NCBI GenBank assembly: GCA_026929865.2
Contig: CM049405.1
Location: forward strand, 17,315,001-17,379,000
Direction of reading: 5' to 3'
Source: Hyperoplus lanceolatus
Lineage: Eukaryota > Chordata > Actinopteri > Uranoscopiformes > Ammodytidae
DNA: 64,000 bases
Below, in pieces: positions 49,121 through 60,133 of the stretch (positions are counted from its first letter, which is position 1; each line of letters opens with the position of its first letter). A program made the position numbers and the translations under genes. The notes under the pieces were generated by a model that saw nothing but the letters and a program-made list of their open reading frames with translations, had not been told where the DNA came from and did not search any database.

Positions 49121-49224
49121 GTTCAGAGGACTTGCTGTGCAGCCAAGGCAACCAAGGAGAGCTCCATATTACGGCAGCACAGACAGGTGTGGAGCAGAGA
49201 GTGCCCCAGGCTGCAAAAGGCTGA
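49121..49224 (+). CDS. ccdc148: ccdc148 exon (residues 61-94)
   Basis: The exon encodes VQRTCCAAKATKESSILRQH and then RQVWSRECPRLQKA. The core RQHRQVWSRECPRL aligns with human KQHKQVWWQEYQRL. The acceptor is TCTTATAG. A GTGTGG inside the exon resembles a donor, but the homology continues past it. The real donor is GTAAGA at 49225, after two bases of the next codon (phase 2), just before an in-frame TAA would be read. The exon is 104 nt, and the join to the next exon restores the glutamate-rich sequence KAEENAKND. Confidence 0.92.
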
Positions 49225-50214
49225 GTAAGAGCCCCATATTACTCCCTGTCATTATCTGCTGCAGTTTTTCAGAATCTGCTATTACACCACGCAACTGTTC
49301 CACTTAAGCCCCATTTGAGCTCAGACAGGAACCCGTGTGAAAAAATAGGGTGCAAATAGGTGGGTACAAAAGCAAGCCCAAGGAGAAGAAATTTATCGGG
49401 GTAGAAAAAAAACTCAGGGAGAGAAGATAAGGAAGATTTAAGCTGATTTTCTAGCAGTGAAGACATTGAATTACAGGGATGAGAAACGTAGAGAGAGGTG
49501 GGGAGTTGGAGCCGTGTGGGGGCAGAGGGGTATACAAAATGAAGGAATACTCTTGCGCTGCGTGCTGAGTTAGAAGTGTGGGACTGGGGCCCCAGCGGTG
49601 TCATGCCTTGTGAAGTGAGAAGGGCAGTGCTAGCTCTGGGGTGCAGCTTGTTTGGCTGCGTAATGACTGTGTCTGAACCACCCAAGGTTAATGATGTACA
49701 CAAGTGTGAGCCTCAGTAATGAGCCTAGTCATAAAGATGTGCCACTGCTTGCAACTCTCTGTAGTTAAATTACCTTGGGATTCAAAAGAAACGGTACAAC
49801 TTGCACACTGAGTGCTTTTGCTTTTGGACCTTTATATATATATTTTTTTGCGATTAATAATAATTTACTTGAAAGTTTTAAAATGCCCACATCTTCTTGC
49901 TTTAATGGTTGTGTGTATTCGATAAGGAGAATGCAAGGTTAACCCACAACTGCTTAATTGGTCAATTCATTGTAACCGTTGTAATATTTGATTATTTGAT
50001 GGTAATCTGATAATGGAAACTGTAGGCTAATTTGCTCAGGGGGGAAATCTAGATTTCTGGCAATATCCTGAAATCGATCAGTGCCATTATCTTGTGGTCT
50101 TGGTCATCCAAGGTTATTGATAATGTTAATATTTATTGTTATCTAAAGTAAAAAATGTCTCATACTTTACTATACTTTATTGTCACATACTTAAATTTAA
50201 CTTTGCTTTCTCAG

Positions 50215-50306
50215 GGAGAACGCTAAGAATGACCTACAGGAATTTCTAGAGCAGATCAGGCCAAATGATAGAGCGGATACTGCTATCTTTTCACTTCAAG
50301 ATTATG
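50215..50306 (+). CDS. ccdc148: ccdc148 exon (residues 95-125)
   Basis: The exon encodes EENAKNDLQEFLEQIRPNDR followed by ADTAIFSLQDY. It occupies the place of human [20 protein letters not shown], where similarity is modest but length and phase agree. The acceptor is TTTCTCAG (ending 50214) and the donor GTAAAC from 50307. The exon is 92 nt, phase 2 in and phase 1 out. The first half is a predicted amphipathic helix. Confidence 0.9.
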
Positions 50307-50412
50307 GTAAACAACACTAACAGTTTTTTTGTATAGTCTAAGTGACTGTGGATCCATTGGTCTGCTGTTTCAAAGTACCTTACTAATATGTGTCTCTGTG
50401 TTGTGAGTCTAG

Positions 50413-50564
50413 GGCTACTCCTGCAAAGGGAGAGGGAGGCATTCAGGGTAGCCACTGTGGAGCCTGTTCATCAGCTCAAGGATGACCTGAGCTTCAGACT
50501 GGGTGAAGCACAGCATCAGCAGCTCACCGCCCATCGAACAAACTGGGAGGAAGTAATACAACAG
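50413..50564 (+). CDS. ccdc148: ccdc148 exon (residues 126-176)
   Basis: The exon encodes GLLLQREREAFRVATVEPVH, then QLKDDLSFRLGEAQHQQLTA, then HRTNWEEVIQQ. The run VEPVHQLKDDLSFR matches human INPIQQLRADLKYR. The acceptor is GTCTAG (ending 50412) and the donor GTGGGA at 50565. The exon is 152 nt, phase 1 in and phase 0 out. Regular hydrophobic spacing and many Q, E, K and R residues indicate coiled coil. The intron before it is only 106 bp. Confidence 0.95.
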
Positions 50565-52244
50565 GTGGGATATGACATACAAACAGAATGTCTTAATGTT
50601 CCCCGTTATGATGACTACAGTGAACTTTGATAAGGCCATGTGAATTTGTAGCAGAGGAGCAATATCTCCAAATGTGTTTTGGAAAAACAAATTCATGTAG
50701 TCTTTTACTGTACCAGGTTTGAAGAAAATAATGCTTCAGCTTTTTTGAGAATTCTCGCAGCTTATAACTATTGTTCTTGGCTGTTAGCGAATCATTTGGG
50801 AGTATTATATCCCCGCAGTACACTCAACACCCTCAACAATGCATCTTTAGATGTGCTCGCTCTCTGCAGGTACCAAACCAAAACAGTCTCCTGCTTGTTC
50901 ACACAATGATCTCAGCTTGCACACAGCGTTGCATTCACTGTCCATTAATCTCTTGTTTGTGAGAGAGATCCACAGACTTTAAGTCACCAACTCTGCCTTT
51001 GACTCTCAGAAGGATTTTTGCAAGCTCCAGAGATGAATGGTGAGATTATGGGAAAAAGCAGGGGTCTCTAAAGATGGGCTATACTTGGTATAAATTGTTT
51101 GGAAGCCATTTTGTCTCCTTTGTGTTGCTCACTCATGCTTGTTTCTTTCCCATGACCCCCTCTCTGGCCCACAGATCCGAGCCACCTGATTGCATGGGCA
51201 CAATTGAACAATCGGTCTTTTTTTCATGTGTTTTGTCCCTTTGTTCCATTTCTTATTTCACCACCTTACTTCACTCTATCCTTCACTTATATAGCACCAA
51301 CAAAGGATCAGACAGATCTATATAATTACACTTCCATCCCTGAGTGTTTTGAATGAAAAGTTAAGTGGGCATTAGTTAAGTGCAACCTTACACATGTATT
51401 TCTTTATTATTCACTATTTATTTCTATCAATTATAATGTCAAACCGTATTTCTAAACTGTTTTGATGAAATTATGTACAAAAGAGATCATAATATCCCAA
51501 TATGTTTTGGCTCTGCTCTGCACCATACTACAATGTTTTCAGTACAATAAGCACATCTGTGAATTTGATTTCCCTCTTCCTTTCATTGCAAAACAGTTTT
51601 TTAAGTTGGCTCACTTATATAATAAATTCACCAGTACTGATCTCTGGTGTAAGTGGATTAGCAGTTCAGTATCCAGTGTTAAAACTGAGTGGGCAAAACC
51701 ACATTTGACAAGTGTATAGCCGCATGGCTGCCGTCTGCAGTCAAGTCTGCATTCATGCTTGGACAATCAGGGTGCTGGTGTGCATGTGATGACTGGGTGA
51801 AGGCCAACAAGAAGATGCTTGAAAAGAGAACAGGGGAAACAGAAGTAGACGTCTACAGCGAGAGTCCTAGACCATTAAAAAAAGTGTTGTTAAATGATTT
51901 TGTCTGTACATATCACTTAAGAATAGACAGAACTGATCTCTGTTATTTCACTATGACTTTTTCAATAGAACAACAAGTTGTTTCTGTTGTAATACAATCA
52001 GGAGCATGTACAATAACATAACTTTTGTTCTTTTCCCCTTACATCACCCTCCTACAAATTCCATTACTTTGAAACATTTCTTTAATGTGACTACTCCTTT
52101 ACAATTTGTGAAAATAAGAACAGCTACTTTACAGCCCATTTGATAAGTAAGGTGACAGTTCGACAGGTTCAGACTGTGCAGCTGTCATGTTTGTTTTCTA
52201 AGCCTGTATTTAAGACTGATTTTAGTTTATCCTTGAATCACCAG
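50565..52244. other. ccdc148: ccdc148 intron, nothing recognised
   Basis: Several short ORFs (for example 51689-52021) lack homology and splice context. Confidence 0.45.
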
Positions 52245-52340
52245 ATAAACTTTGTGAAAGAACAGCAAGACGACATAACTTCGAAACTCCATGCAGAGTA
52301 TATGGCCTTGGAGGAGGAAATCTTTAGACTTGGTTTGGAG
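52245..52340 (+). CDS. ccdc148: ccdc148 exon (residues 177-208)
   Basis: The exon encodes INFVKEQQDDITSKLHAEYM followed by ALEEEIFRLGLE. Human CCDC148 reads [20 protein letters not shown] here, so the D/N-FVK start is conserved. The acceptor is ATCACCAG (ending 52244) and the donor GTAGGT at 52341. The exon is 96 nt and phase 0 at both ends, so it could be skipped without a frameshift. It is entirely coiled-coil-like. Confidence 0.93.
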
Positions 52341-52664
52341 GTAGGTTTCTCCCTGCTGGTTTCAGCAAATCACTCATTTCAATTTGGTATATAATGTAAG
52401 TATATATATATGGAAAAAAAATAAGAAACCGCTCCAAATGTTCACTCTCTCTCGTTTTGCTATGTATAGGCATATTTTTGAGTAAAATTAACATTTTGGT
52501 TTTGCTCTATAAACTACTAACAATATTTCAAACAAATTCCAAATAAAAAAAGTGTCATTTTGACCATTTCCATTAAGTAATGTAGAGATGAAGATTTAAG
52601 AAAAATCCAGACTGGGATTTTTTCAAGAGCTGTATATCAAAGATGATGACATTTTCCTCTGCAG

Positions 52665-52846
52665 AATTATCATACAAGCGCTTCAGATACTCTGGTGAAC
52701 GTGAATAACCCTCCAGAAGAGATTCTGGCTGCAGACTGCCCTTACCCAGAGCTGAAGGACTCCCTGGTCCAGGCTTTCCACTCCTTGTCCGAAAGGTACC
52801 AGAGCAGGCTGCACAGTCTCCAAGAACAACTGCAAAGAACTGACAG
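52665..52846 (+). CDS. ccdc148: ccdc148 exon (residues 209-268)
   Basis: The exon encodes NYHTSASDTLVNVNNPPEEI, then LAADCPYPELKDSLVQAFHS, then LSERYQSRLHSLQEQLQRTD. The motif CPYPELKDSLVQAF equals human CPYPDLKSSILSEF, the best-conserved block of the family, and is followed by YQSRL versus YQKKL. The acceptor is TCTGCAG (ending 52664) and the donor GTATGG at 52847. The exon is 182 nt, phase 0 in and phase 2 out. The intron that follows carries a nested hAT/TA-element insertion. Confidence 0.96.
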
Positions 52847-53236
52847 GTATGGCTGAGTACAACTACATTTCAACAGTGTTGCTTATCAGAAATCTACCTC
52901 CTTGCACATTGGTTGAATGAGATCATTTAAAGGATTTTTGCAGCTAATATGGAATACAAAAATGTATCGGTTCATAATGACATTGCCTTCAAAATCATAC
53001 TCATACTTGATATAAATGGGCTTTTAATGATTTTCAGACATCAATTTTTATAAATAAATGTATAGGCAGAAACCCCCAGTGTAGCTGGGCACATCCACAT
53101 GAAAGATTGAAAACTCGGCAGGACATCGACAGTAGGGGTGGGAAAAAAAGAATCGATTTTCCGATTAATATCGATTCTCTCTCGGACGATTCTGAATCGA
53201 TTCAGAAAAGTTAATAATCGATTTTTTTTTTTTATA

Positions 53237-54349
53237 GGGGAAGGTGGGGTGATTTGTGCATTTTGGAAGATGCAAAACCCCTTGTTTCTAGAAAACCGTG
53301 GAAGAAATTGGAAATGTGACCACATATTTAAGAAGAGCCATCCATTTGACTCATCCTGTAAAGAAGGGAGACACAAGGAATAAGATATAAGCACATTTAA
53401 GCTCAAAAAACTGTGTTTTGCCTTTCAAAGTAAAATTTCCATGATCAAGGTTTTTTGATTATTGTGTCTGAACAATTATAGACACGTTTGAAAACATTTG
53501 ACACATGTTTTAGTGCTTTGGTATGCTACACTTTGAGTCTATATAGTTAGCACAATGTCAACCCTAAATTGCTGCATCATGCCTATTATCCAAAATTCTG
53601 GGGATGGGGTGATTTGTGCGCAAGGGCCTGGGTGAGTTATAAGTAAGTAAGTAAGTAAAATGTATTTATAAAAGCACATTTATGACAGTTTGCACTGTCC
53701 AAAGTGCTGTACATAGTGCATTCAGTAGGTAAACAATGAAGGTACAATAACAATAACCAAAATAAAAGACGTAAAGCCCATACATCCACATAAACACAGA
53801 TAGTAGTGCAGAGGTAAGATAGTTAATGGGGAGGAAACACCAGGGTGTACATATGGGTTTTGAGCCTTGATTTAAAGGCAGAAATGTAGGGGGAATCACA
53901 TTTGTCAGGTGGCAGTTGGTTCCACAAGCACGGAGCAACTAGTGCAAAGTACATTTCTGAGAGTTGTGCCAGTGGCATGGCTGTATACGCTGGTCACCAA
54001 AAGAAAGTGATTGTCTACAGTAGCTCAGAAGAGAGTGACATCTCAATTCCACTTAACAACACCACTGATGAGAGTTCAGATGTCCAGAAAGATGATGATG
54101 GTGACGTTGTCATTGTGACACAATGACGCACAAATCACCCCACGTAGTGGGGTGATTTGTGCGTCAAGACAACTTTTTTTCCGAAAGCTATATTTCTTAA
54201 ACAGTTTATTCCAGATCCAAAGTTTTTATTGCCAGGGATGCACAACATCCTGAAATATATGTACATATTTGAGTTGGAGACATAACTGTCAAGGCCTCAC
54301 TTTAAAATCACTTTGAGTAAAAAGTTGCACAAATCACCCCACCTTCCCC
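53237..54349 (+). mobile_element. TA-flanked element, family 2, copy B (nested)
   Basis: Same 24-bp inverted ends and same 1,113-bp length as 23950-25062, with TA at 53235-53236 and 54350-54351. It differs at only about nine positions. Four of these change residues of the short acidic reading frame and three are the inverted spacer of the central palindrome (54124-54166). Being inside the hAT, it is younger than that insertion. Confidence 0.9.
53641..53952 (-). mobile_element. LINE 3' fragment inside copy B
   Basis: Same L2/CR1-like reverse-transcriptase C-terminus and (TTAC)n tail as 24354-24665, at the same place within the TA-flanked element. Confidence 0.75.
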
Positions 54350-55230
54350 TATATATATATTTTTTTTTTTGTAAATACTAAAACTTCTTGCGCCATTGCG
54401 CATGCACACCACACATGTGCGAGTTGTTTCCAAAGTTGCTTCAAAAGGGCTGAGAGCAGCAAACCCATGACCTGCACCGGCTTTATCTCTGTTTACGTTT
54501 TTGTATGAGAGCTGAATTCCAAGCCATACTTTTTGTACAATGTGTTGAAATGACATAGAAAATAATAGATAATAGAATAGAAATCCTATAGAAACATGAT
54601 TTACGAGATTAGAAATAAAATAAAACTGAATCGGTTTAGTTTTTACATACTTCCATATTGTGTTGAAATGCAAGCTGCATTGATTATTGCACTGTTCATA
54701 TAAAGTCATATTTGTGACAAGAAAAGCTTTTCTCTTAATACAATATTAGAGAAGGCAATTCATCTGTTGATTGTCTTTAATGATCATCACAAAAGTAGGA
54801 AGTGATTAGCAAACTCAGATGTGCATATAAATATATTTTTGAAATTCACACATGGGTATGTACATAAAAAATGTTTTGCATTGAGATGCATTGAAAATCG
54901 ATTTTGAATCGAATCGTTGACCTCTGAATCGGAATCGAATCGTGAGGTGCCAAGAGATTCCCACCCCTAATCGACAGCATATAGGGGCACACTAGCTTCA
55001 CTCCCCAGAAGCAAGCTGTCGAAAGTCTTTCTCAGCAGGAGGTTGATTTTATCAATGTCTCAGAGCCACTTCGTAACTTGACTTTAATTTCCACACAGTC
55101 TTCTATGAGTATGCAATTTTTCAAAATGTACAATCTGAATGTGAAGTGAAGATTGAATGGGAAAAAGGGGTCCTAGTATTATTCATTATTCGTTCTGATC
55201 ATGTATGTTTTGGTGTGGACTCTGATTCAG

Positions 55231-55369
55231 GTTCTGTGGCTGGTGTGCGTGTGACCACCAACGGTTCCTCTTTACTTCGTCTAATTACAATCATGACATA
55301 CCCAACAACAGAGCCCTCTTCATGGACATGCTGCAAAGGCTTCTCCCTGAGAAAACCAGACCAGAGCTG
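55231..55369 (+). CDS. ccdc148: ccdc148 exon (residues 269-315)
   Basis: The exon encodes FCGWCACDHHQRFLFTSS-type sequence read as RFCGWCACDHQRFLFTSS, then NYNHDIPNNRALFMDMLQRL and LPEKTRPEL. Human CCDC148 has DHWIYQAILDQYP...LYLDMLQRYFPHKSRHDL; the DH, ALFMDMLQR and P-x-K-x-R-x-(D/E)L positions agree. The acceptor is GATTCAG (ending 55230) and the donor GTGAGT at 55370. The exon is 139 nt, phase 2 in and phase 0 out. The C-W-C-C cluster looks particular to this lineage; I do not see a complete zinc-binding motif. Confidence 0.94.
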
Positions 55370-58097
55370 GTGAGTACTTTCGCAAACTATATAAACAGTA
55401 AATTAAAGTTATCCCTGACGCTGCCTATCACAACCACAGAAGTATTTGCTTACCACTGAGTAATTGAAGGTGGATGTGCCTTTCTCTATAGCAAGATTTA
55501 TCCTGTTGAATACATTTATTGTGTTGGACAAATCTTGGGCACTACTGCCCTTTAAATTTTTCTCCATGGCCGAATAGCAGATATTAAAAAACCATGCATT
55601 CATGCCCCACTCTCATGGACTGACACAGACATACACATACTGTACATTGATGTACTTCCACACACATCCATCTAAAAAATGAAGCTTCCTGCAGTGGGTG
55701 TGCTGGGTTCCCTGATCAATGCAGCTCCCTAGCCTGGACCCAAGCAAACAGACACACATAGATAAGCATGGACGAAGATCCGCTCTGCACGCTGCAGGAT
55801 GTGACATGTCACCCACCGTGGACACCTCGCTCACGACACCGCCTCGCATCGCCATGACAACCGCCAGCCCCGCTCTCCTTCCGTTCACCCGCACCCCGAG
55901 ACCTGTCCTCATATCAGTTCCAGATGGGCGCTGCATTAGGAGCTGTGATCGTTTTTCCTCGGGGACGGGGATCACGAGAGGGACAGCTGTGTTTGTTAGA
56001 CAGTCTTTCTCCACACTTTTCACTTCCTTAAAAACAGAGCCAGAGTTGATGCAGTGCTGACTCCACCTAATTTGGCTATTAGTCATGATTAAGATTGCTT
56101 GCCTGTAGAGGATAATCCAGAGTGAACTACAGATTAGGTCGCCGAAATGAAACTGATGAGATGCATGAATGCTATTGTTGTTTTAAAAAAAATAAATAAT
56201 AATTTTGATTTTATGCAGGATTTTCTTTACTGTATCTGCAATCTAAATGAAGTGAACAACTATGATTAGTATCCTGTAAGATCAAAGAATGGTGCCCTTG
56301 TTGAGGTGAGCTCTGCGCCTGGGAATTTTTGGCTCCATTAGTGAAAAATATAAATACTTTTTATGATATTTCCTTTGTAATTTTCTTTTGAGAAAAATGA
56401 ATTCCCATTGCTCTTGCAGACATAAGGGTCGATTGGAGACTATAGTTAGCACTTTAATTATTGTTTGTGATGATTCAACGTCTAAGCTTTAAGCTTCTCT
56501 TATGTTGGTCCTCACTTCAGAGTGTTGAGCTTTTCTGGATGATTGCATATTTTTAATTTTGTCTGTCTTCTTTAAGTCCTCATGCAAGATACAACAGCTT
56601 ATTTTTCTAGCTAGATAGCATGTATGACATTACAGTATGTCCAAAGATAAACGGTTGGTGCAGTGTAACACTTGAAGAGCATCGGTGATAAATCAATTCC
56701 TGTACTGCTTGCAGTTTTTCACTATTTTAAACATTATGAAATTGAGGATAATGGCAAGCTATTTTAAAGAAACCTTTTAATGAGTTTTGATTCATGCCAT
56801 GTACTATCCCTTTTGTGAGACTGCCATTTCAGCTTCTTTTATTAATTGAGAAGAACAAATGTTTAAAGAAAAGTAGAGCAGAAGCAGAGGGTACAAAGAG
56901 AGACACTTACATGCTAAGATATTTGAAAGTTGTCTGACAATTAAAATCCAAGCACATATCACTATCTCAGGAAAGTTCCACCTTATACGGTATGTGGACA
57001 TGTTTCTGTGTCCCTTTTGCCGACCTAAAGTAGAACCAGCCCAGATATTCACTATCAGATGGTACTCCAGCTAGCTAAGAGTGGACATCTCCCTCTGCTG
57101 GATGGGGCTCTTTATTGTCTATTATGACCTACTCTTTGATGTTCTCTCATAACAAGTAAGAGGCGAACAGAGTACCAGCAGAATATCATAGTAGTCCACT
57201 TGGCATGGCTATAGGGGAAATAACTGTCACCTTTTCTGACTGAATCTGGGAAGTCATTTTTACTTTCCCCCTTTTGTATTGTGCAGTCCTCAGTGGACAC
57301 AGCCCTCCGCAGGGGGTATGTGGATGCAGCAGCCAAACTAAAAGTGTCTTGCCGCTTTAAGTGTGCACTGCAGACACAGTGCGGTAGATGCTCCCACATG
57401 ATCATTGTATGTAGTGTATTGTATTGTATTGTAAAATGCATGCATACACTACTGAGTCCATGCTCAGGCGCTTCTAACTACACAAGGCTGGCGGAAAATG
57501 TGACGGAAAGGACAAGAGAAAGTAAAGAACAATCGGTGGAGCTTCCTCAAGTTCAAAACTTGTGCTTTAATAAACAAGATTTGCTTGACTGCCTCTGGCA
57601 CTTGTGTTCCGTTGGCAGGTTTGTCAGCTCACTCATTTTCAATAAAACCAGCCAAGCGTCTAATGCCTTCCCACCGTCAGTTAGCCGTTATTAGCCCATA
57701 GATGAATATCATTCCCTCTGTTCCAGTGAGGCAGCCAAGTGATGCAGCCTCTGTGAGTGCTGACACAATGATGAATAGCTACAGACATCCCTCACACAGA
57801 AAGGAACTGTTTTCCTTCAGGACATCTCACGGCCAGGAGAGACGGATCATTTTATAGACCTGCAGAGATAGATTTGACACAAGGGTTTTTCCCTACGGTC
57901 CTGCTGCCATTATAGAAAATATGTCATGGAGGGCCGTTTTTGGATTTCTGTTTGCGTGTTATGCATTTGGTGCAACACTATGTAAAACACAACAACAATG
58001 TTTGGCCCGCGATTCTGCATTCTCACACACTGCGTTTTTCATATTCATATGATTAAATTGTCCAATGCTTATGAGAATAAGTTATGCACTTGACCAA
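55370..58097. other. ccdc148: ccdc148 intron, nothing recognised
   Basis: Contains ORFs on both strands at 55613-56086 and 57112-57694, but I find neither homology nor splice sites to support exons. Confidence 0.45.
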
Positions 58098-58455
58098 TTG
58101 AAGGTGGAGTCAGTGATTCTGGAGAATGCTTGTTGTCATTATCGCTTTTTGTCAAAATCAGCCAAAATCTCCTGATGATCCACTACCTTTACATACTGTG
58201 TGCACACTATAAAAAAAACAGTGCCAATACACAGCCTAGGCTCTGTAAACGAGCATGTTGCTACTGTGCTAACCCTTGCTTTAAATACCTTTTATTTGCA
58301 TACCCGTTCACAGAGCCTAGACTGTGTATAACAATATATTTATTTTCAGTGCACACACAGCATGGACAGGTAGCGGAATCGTGAGGATATATTCCCTGAT
58401 TTTTTTTACTAAAAAAAAAAAAACATTCTCCAGAATCGCTGACACTGACATTCAA
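58098..58455. mobile_element. Hairpin MITE next to ccdc148 exon
   Basis: The left end TTGAAGGTGGAGTCAGTGAT and right end (complement reads TTGAATGTCAGTGTCAGCGA) form imperfect inverted repeats, sharing GATTCTGGAGAATG. The 358-bp element ends 70 bp before the acceptor of the 58526 exon. A one-ended relative lies at 59972-60133. Confidence 0.6.
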
Positions 58456-58525
58456 CAATGCCTTAGTTGTGTCGGTCCATTCCCGTATGCAAACAATGCC
58501 TTCTCTATGCCTGCTGTTGTTCCAG

Positions 58526-58732
58526 ATGGAGCATGAGCGTGTGTGGGACTGGCAGCGCTTCAGCCAGGCACAGCTGAGAGTGGTGACACAGCAGTGGCAG
58601 CGGGACCAGAAAGAGCTGCTGGCCAAAGCCCTGCTCACTCTGCAGGAGGCCACACATGCCCACCAGGAGGAGCTGGAGCTCTACAGAGACCGCCAGCACC
58701 AGCAGGACATGTGTTTGCATCTTAGAGACAAG
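58526..58732 (+). CDS. ccdc148: ccdc148 exon (residues 316-384); gene continues past window
   Basis: The exon encodes MEHERVWDWQRFSQAQLRVV, then TQQWQRDQKELLAKALLTLQ, then EATHAHQEELELYRDRQHQQ and DMCLHLRDK. It matches human [20 protein letters not shown] and the following KDFIQKAVLTLTEACATHE and QQELCADLKAK. The acceptor is GTTCCAG (ending 58525) and the donor GTGAGT at 58733. The exon is 207 nt and phase 0 at both ends. With the upstream exons it completes 384 residues of an expected 550-600. The remaining, strongly coiled-coil C-terminal exons are not seen before 64,000. A hairpin MITE ends 70 bp upstream of the acceptor. Confidence 0.95.
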
Positions 58733-59442
58733 GTGAGTGTTTCGTTTGCCGTTAGCTGACACATTTCACCAACATTTCTTACTTTATGATTACTTTTATG
58801 TTAGCAATTATGCTACAGTTCTGTGCCTTGAACCCGTATTTAATCCCTGCAGGAAGTGGACCTATAACTTTATTATTACACTTGGTCATTGATCTGCAGC
58901 TTACCTTGTATGAGCTCTCATTCTTATGTATAAGGTACACTCATTCACATACTGGTGTACTGGGCAGAATTGATCCAGTTTCCAGTGAATGATTAGGATG
59001 ATATTCTTTTCCTGTATCCTTTTTCCATTTATCACATCTGCAGATGTGATGGTTGTCATGAGAGGTGTGTGTTTGACCAGACAGACTGCAGTGTCTGGCT
59101 GCCTTCTTGTGGACAGTATATCTGCTGACGAGGCGGCACATTATAGCAGGCTGCCTGACAGCATCTCTCGCTTTAGCTGCCACTTGGGATAGGCTGAGAA
59201 TGCAAACAAGCTCAAAGATGGTTTTGCGAACATGATGTTGCTGTCTCTGAGGGGTGCTAGTTCATGTTCACAAAACAAACAAGTTACTCAAGTGAACAAA
59301 TCCATGTCTTGTTGATTCAGTACTGTGAACAAATTGAATTTGCTTTGCCTGCCAGTTAACGGGAAAGTAAAGGTTCCTATGTCATGTGGTTGACAATGAT
59401 TAGATAACAAGACACTTTGATACTCTCAGTATGGATTGGTGT
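58733..59442. other. ccdc148: ccdc148 intron, nothing recognised
   Basis: No repeat ends or exons recognised. Confidence 0.45.
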
Positions 59443-59816
59443 TAGCCTGGTGCTACCAGACCATCGTACTTCATTTCATTTGTACAGAAGGTCTGGCAGT
59501 GCTTTAATTGGCAAACGTTCACTCATGGAGGCGGGTGTCTGTTAAAGTTTAAAACTATTGGATCTGCCCAGTGCCACTCTGGATTAGCCAACCAATCGCA
59601 TAACGTTTGGTCGTCACGTGTGTCATGAGCCGGCTTCTGGCAACTGAAACTGGATCGCGACTTCGACGTCATCGTTCTCAGCCACTCGCTCTGTTCGCTG
59701 ATTGGACCGGCTGTCGAATCTCCAGCAAAACTGGGAAATGGGCTGTACACCCAGACTGACTACTGAAGGGAAAATAAAATTTGGCTGGAAGTAGGCGGGC
59801 GGGCGGAGCCAGGCTA
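59443..59816. mobile_element. TAGCCTGG-type MITE with 9-bp TSD GATTGGTGT
   Basis: Ends TAGCCTGGTGCTACCAGACC and GGAGCCAGGCTA are flanked by GATTGGTGT at 59434-59442 and 59817-59825. The 374-bp interior differs from the 14014-14595 type, so this is a second subfamily sharing only the ends and the 9-bp duplication. Confidence 0.85.
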
Positions 59817-59971
59817 GATTGGTGTGGGCTGGGTTTGTCAAATAACCTGACATACCACCAGACAGCGGACAGCATGCTGGTCTAATTTTTTTGCTGTGTT
59901 GCTTTGCAGCAACAAGGTCATAGGTTTGGTTACTTGTGATTGTGAACTGAGTTTGCATGTCACCACTTACC

Positions 59972-60133
59972 TTAAATTAAAGTGGAGTCAGCGGTTCTGG
60001 AGAACTCTCAAAATAATCTTTTGTCAAAATCAGTGAATTTCTCCTCACCATCCGCTACTGATCCGTACTGTGTGTGCGCTAAAAATAAACTGGTGTTAAT
60101 ATTCTCCCTAGGATCTGTAAACGGGCATGTAAA
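59972..60133. mobile_element. Fragment related to the 58098 MITE
   Basis: GGAGTCAGCGGTTCTGGAGA, TTTTGTCAAAATCAG and TACTGTGTGTGCGC correspond in order to 58105-58215. The opposite end is missing. Confidence 0.6.

Larger units (their letters stand above)
53133..54969. mobile_element. hAT element with nested TA-flanked element; TSD ATCGACAG
   Basis: Ends TAGGGGTGGGAA and TTCCCACCCCTA, with ATCGAT/GAATCG-rich subterminal sequence, are flanked by ATCGACAG at 53125-53132 and 54970-54977. Without the nested 1,113-bp insert the hAT is only about 720 bp and non-coding. It sits in the ccdc148 intron between residues 268 and 269. Confidence 0.9.

Noticed and set aside
49143-49190. Internal GTGTGG as donor of the 49121 ccdc148 exon
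   Set aside because: Homology to CCDC148 (RQVWSRECPRL) continues beyond it, and the GTAAGA donor at 49225 gives the right phase for the next exon.
55613-56086. 157-codon minus ORF and overlapping 113-codon plus ORF
   Set aside because: Both lack recognisable domains and splice context; overlapping random ORFs in GC-richer intron sequence.
57112-57694. ORFs of 109 and 137 codons
   Set aside because: No homology or splice sites; not part of the uninterrupted ccdc148 exon chain.
58261-58762. Antisense ORFs over the ccdc148 exon at 58526
   Set aside because: Shadow frames of a real exon and of the adjacent MITE.
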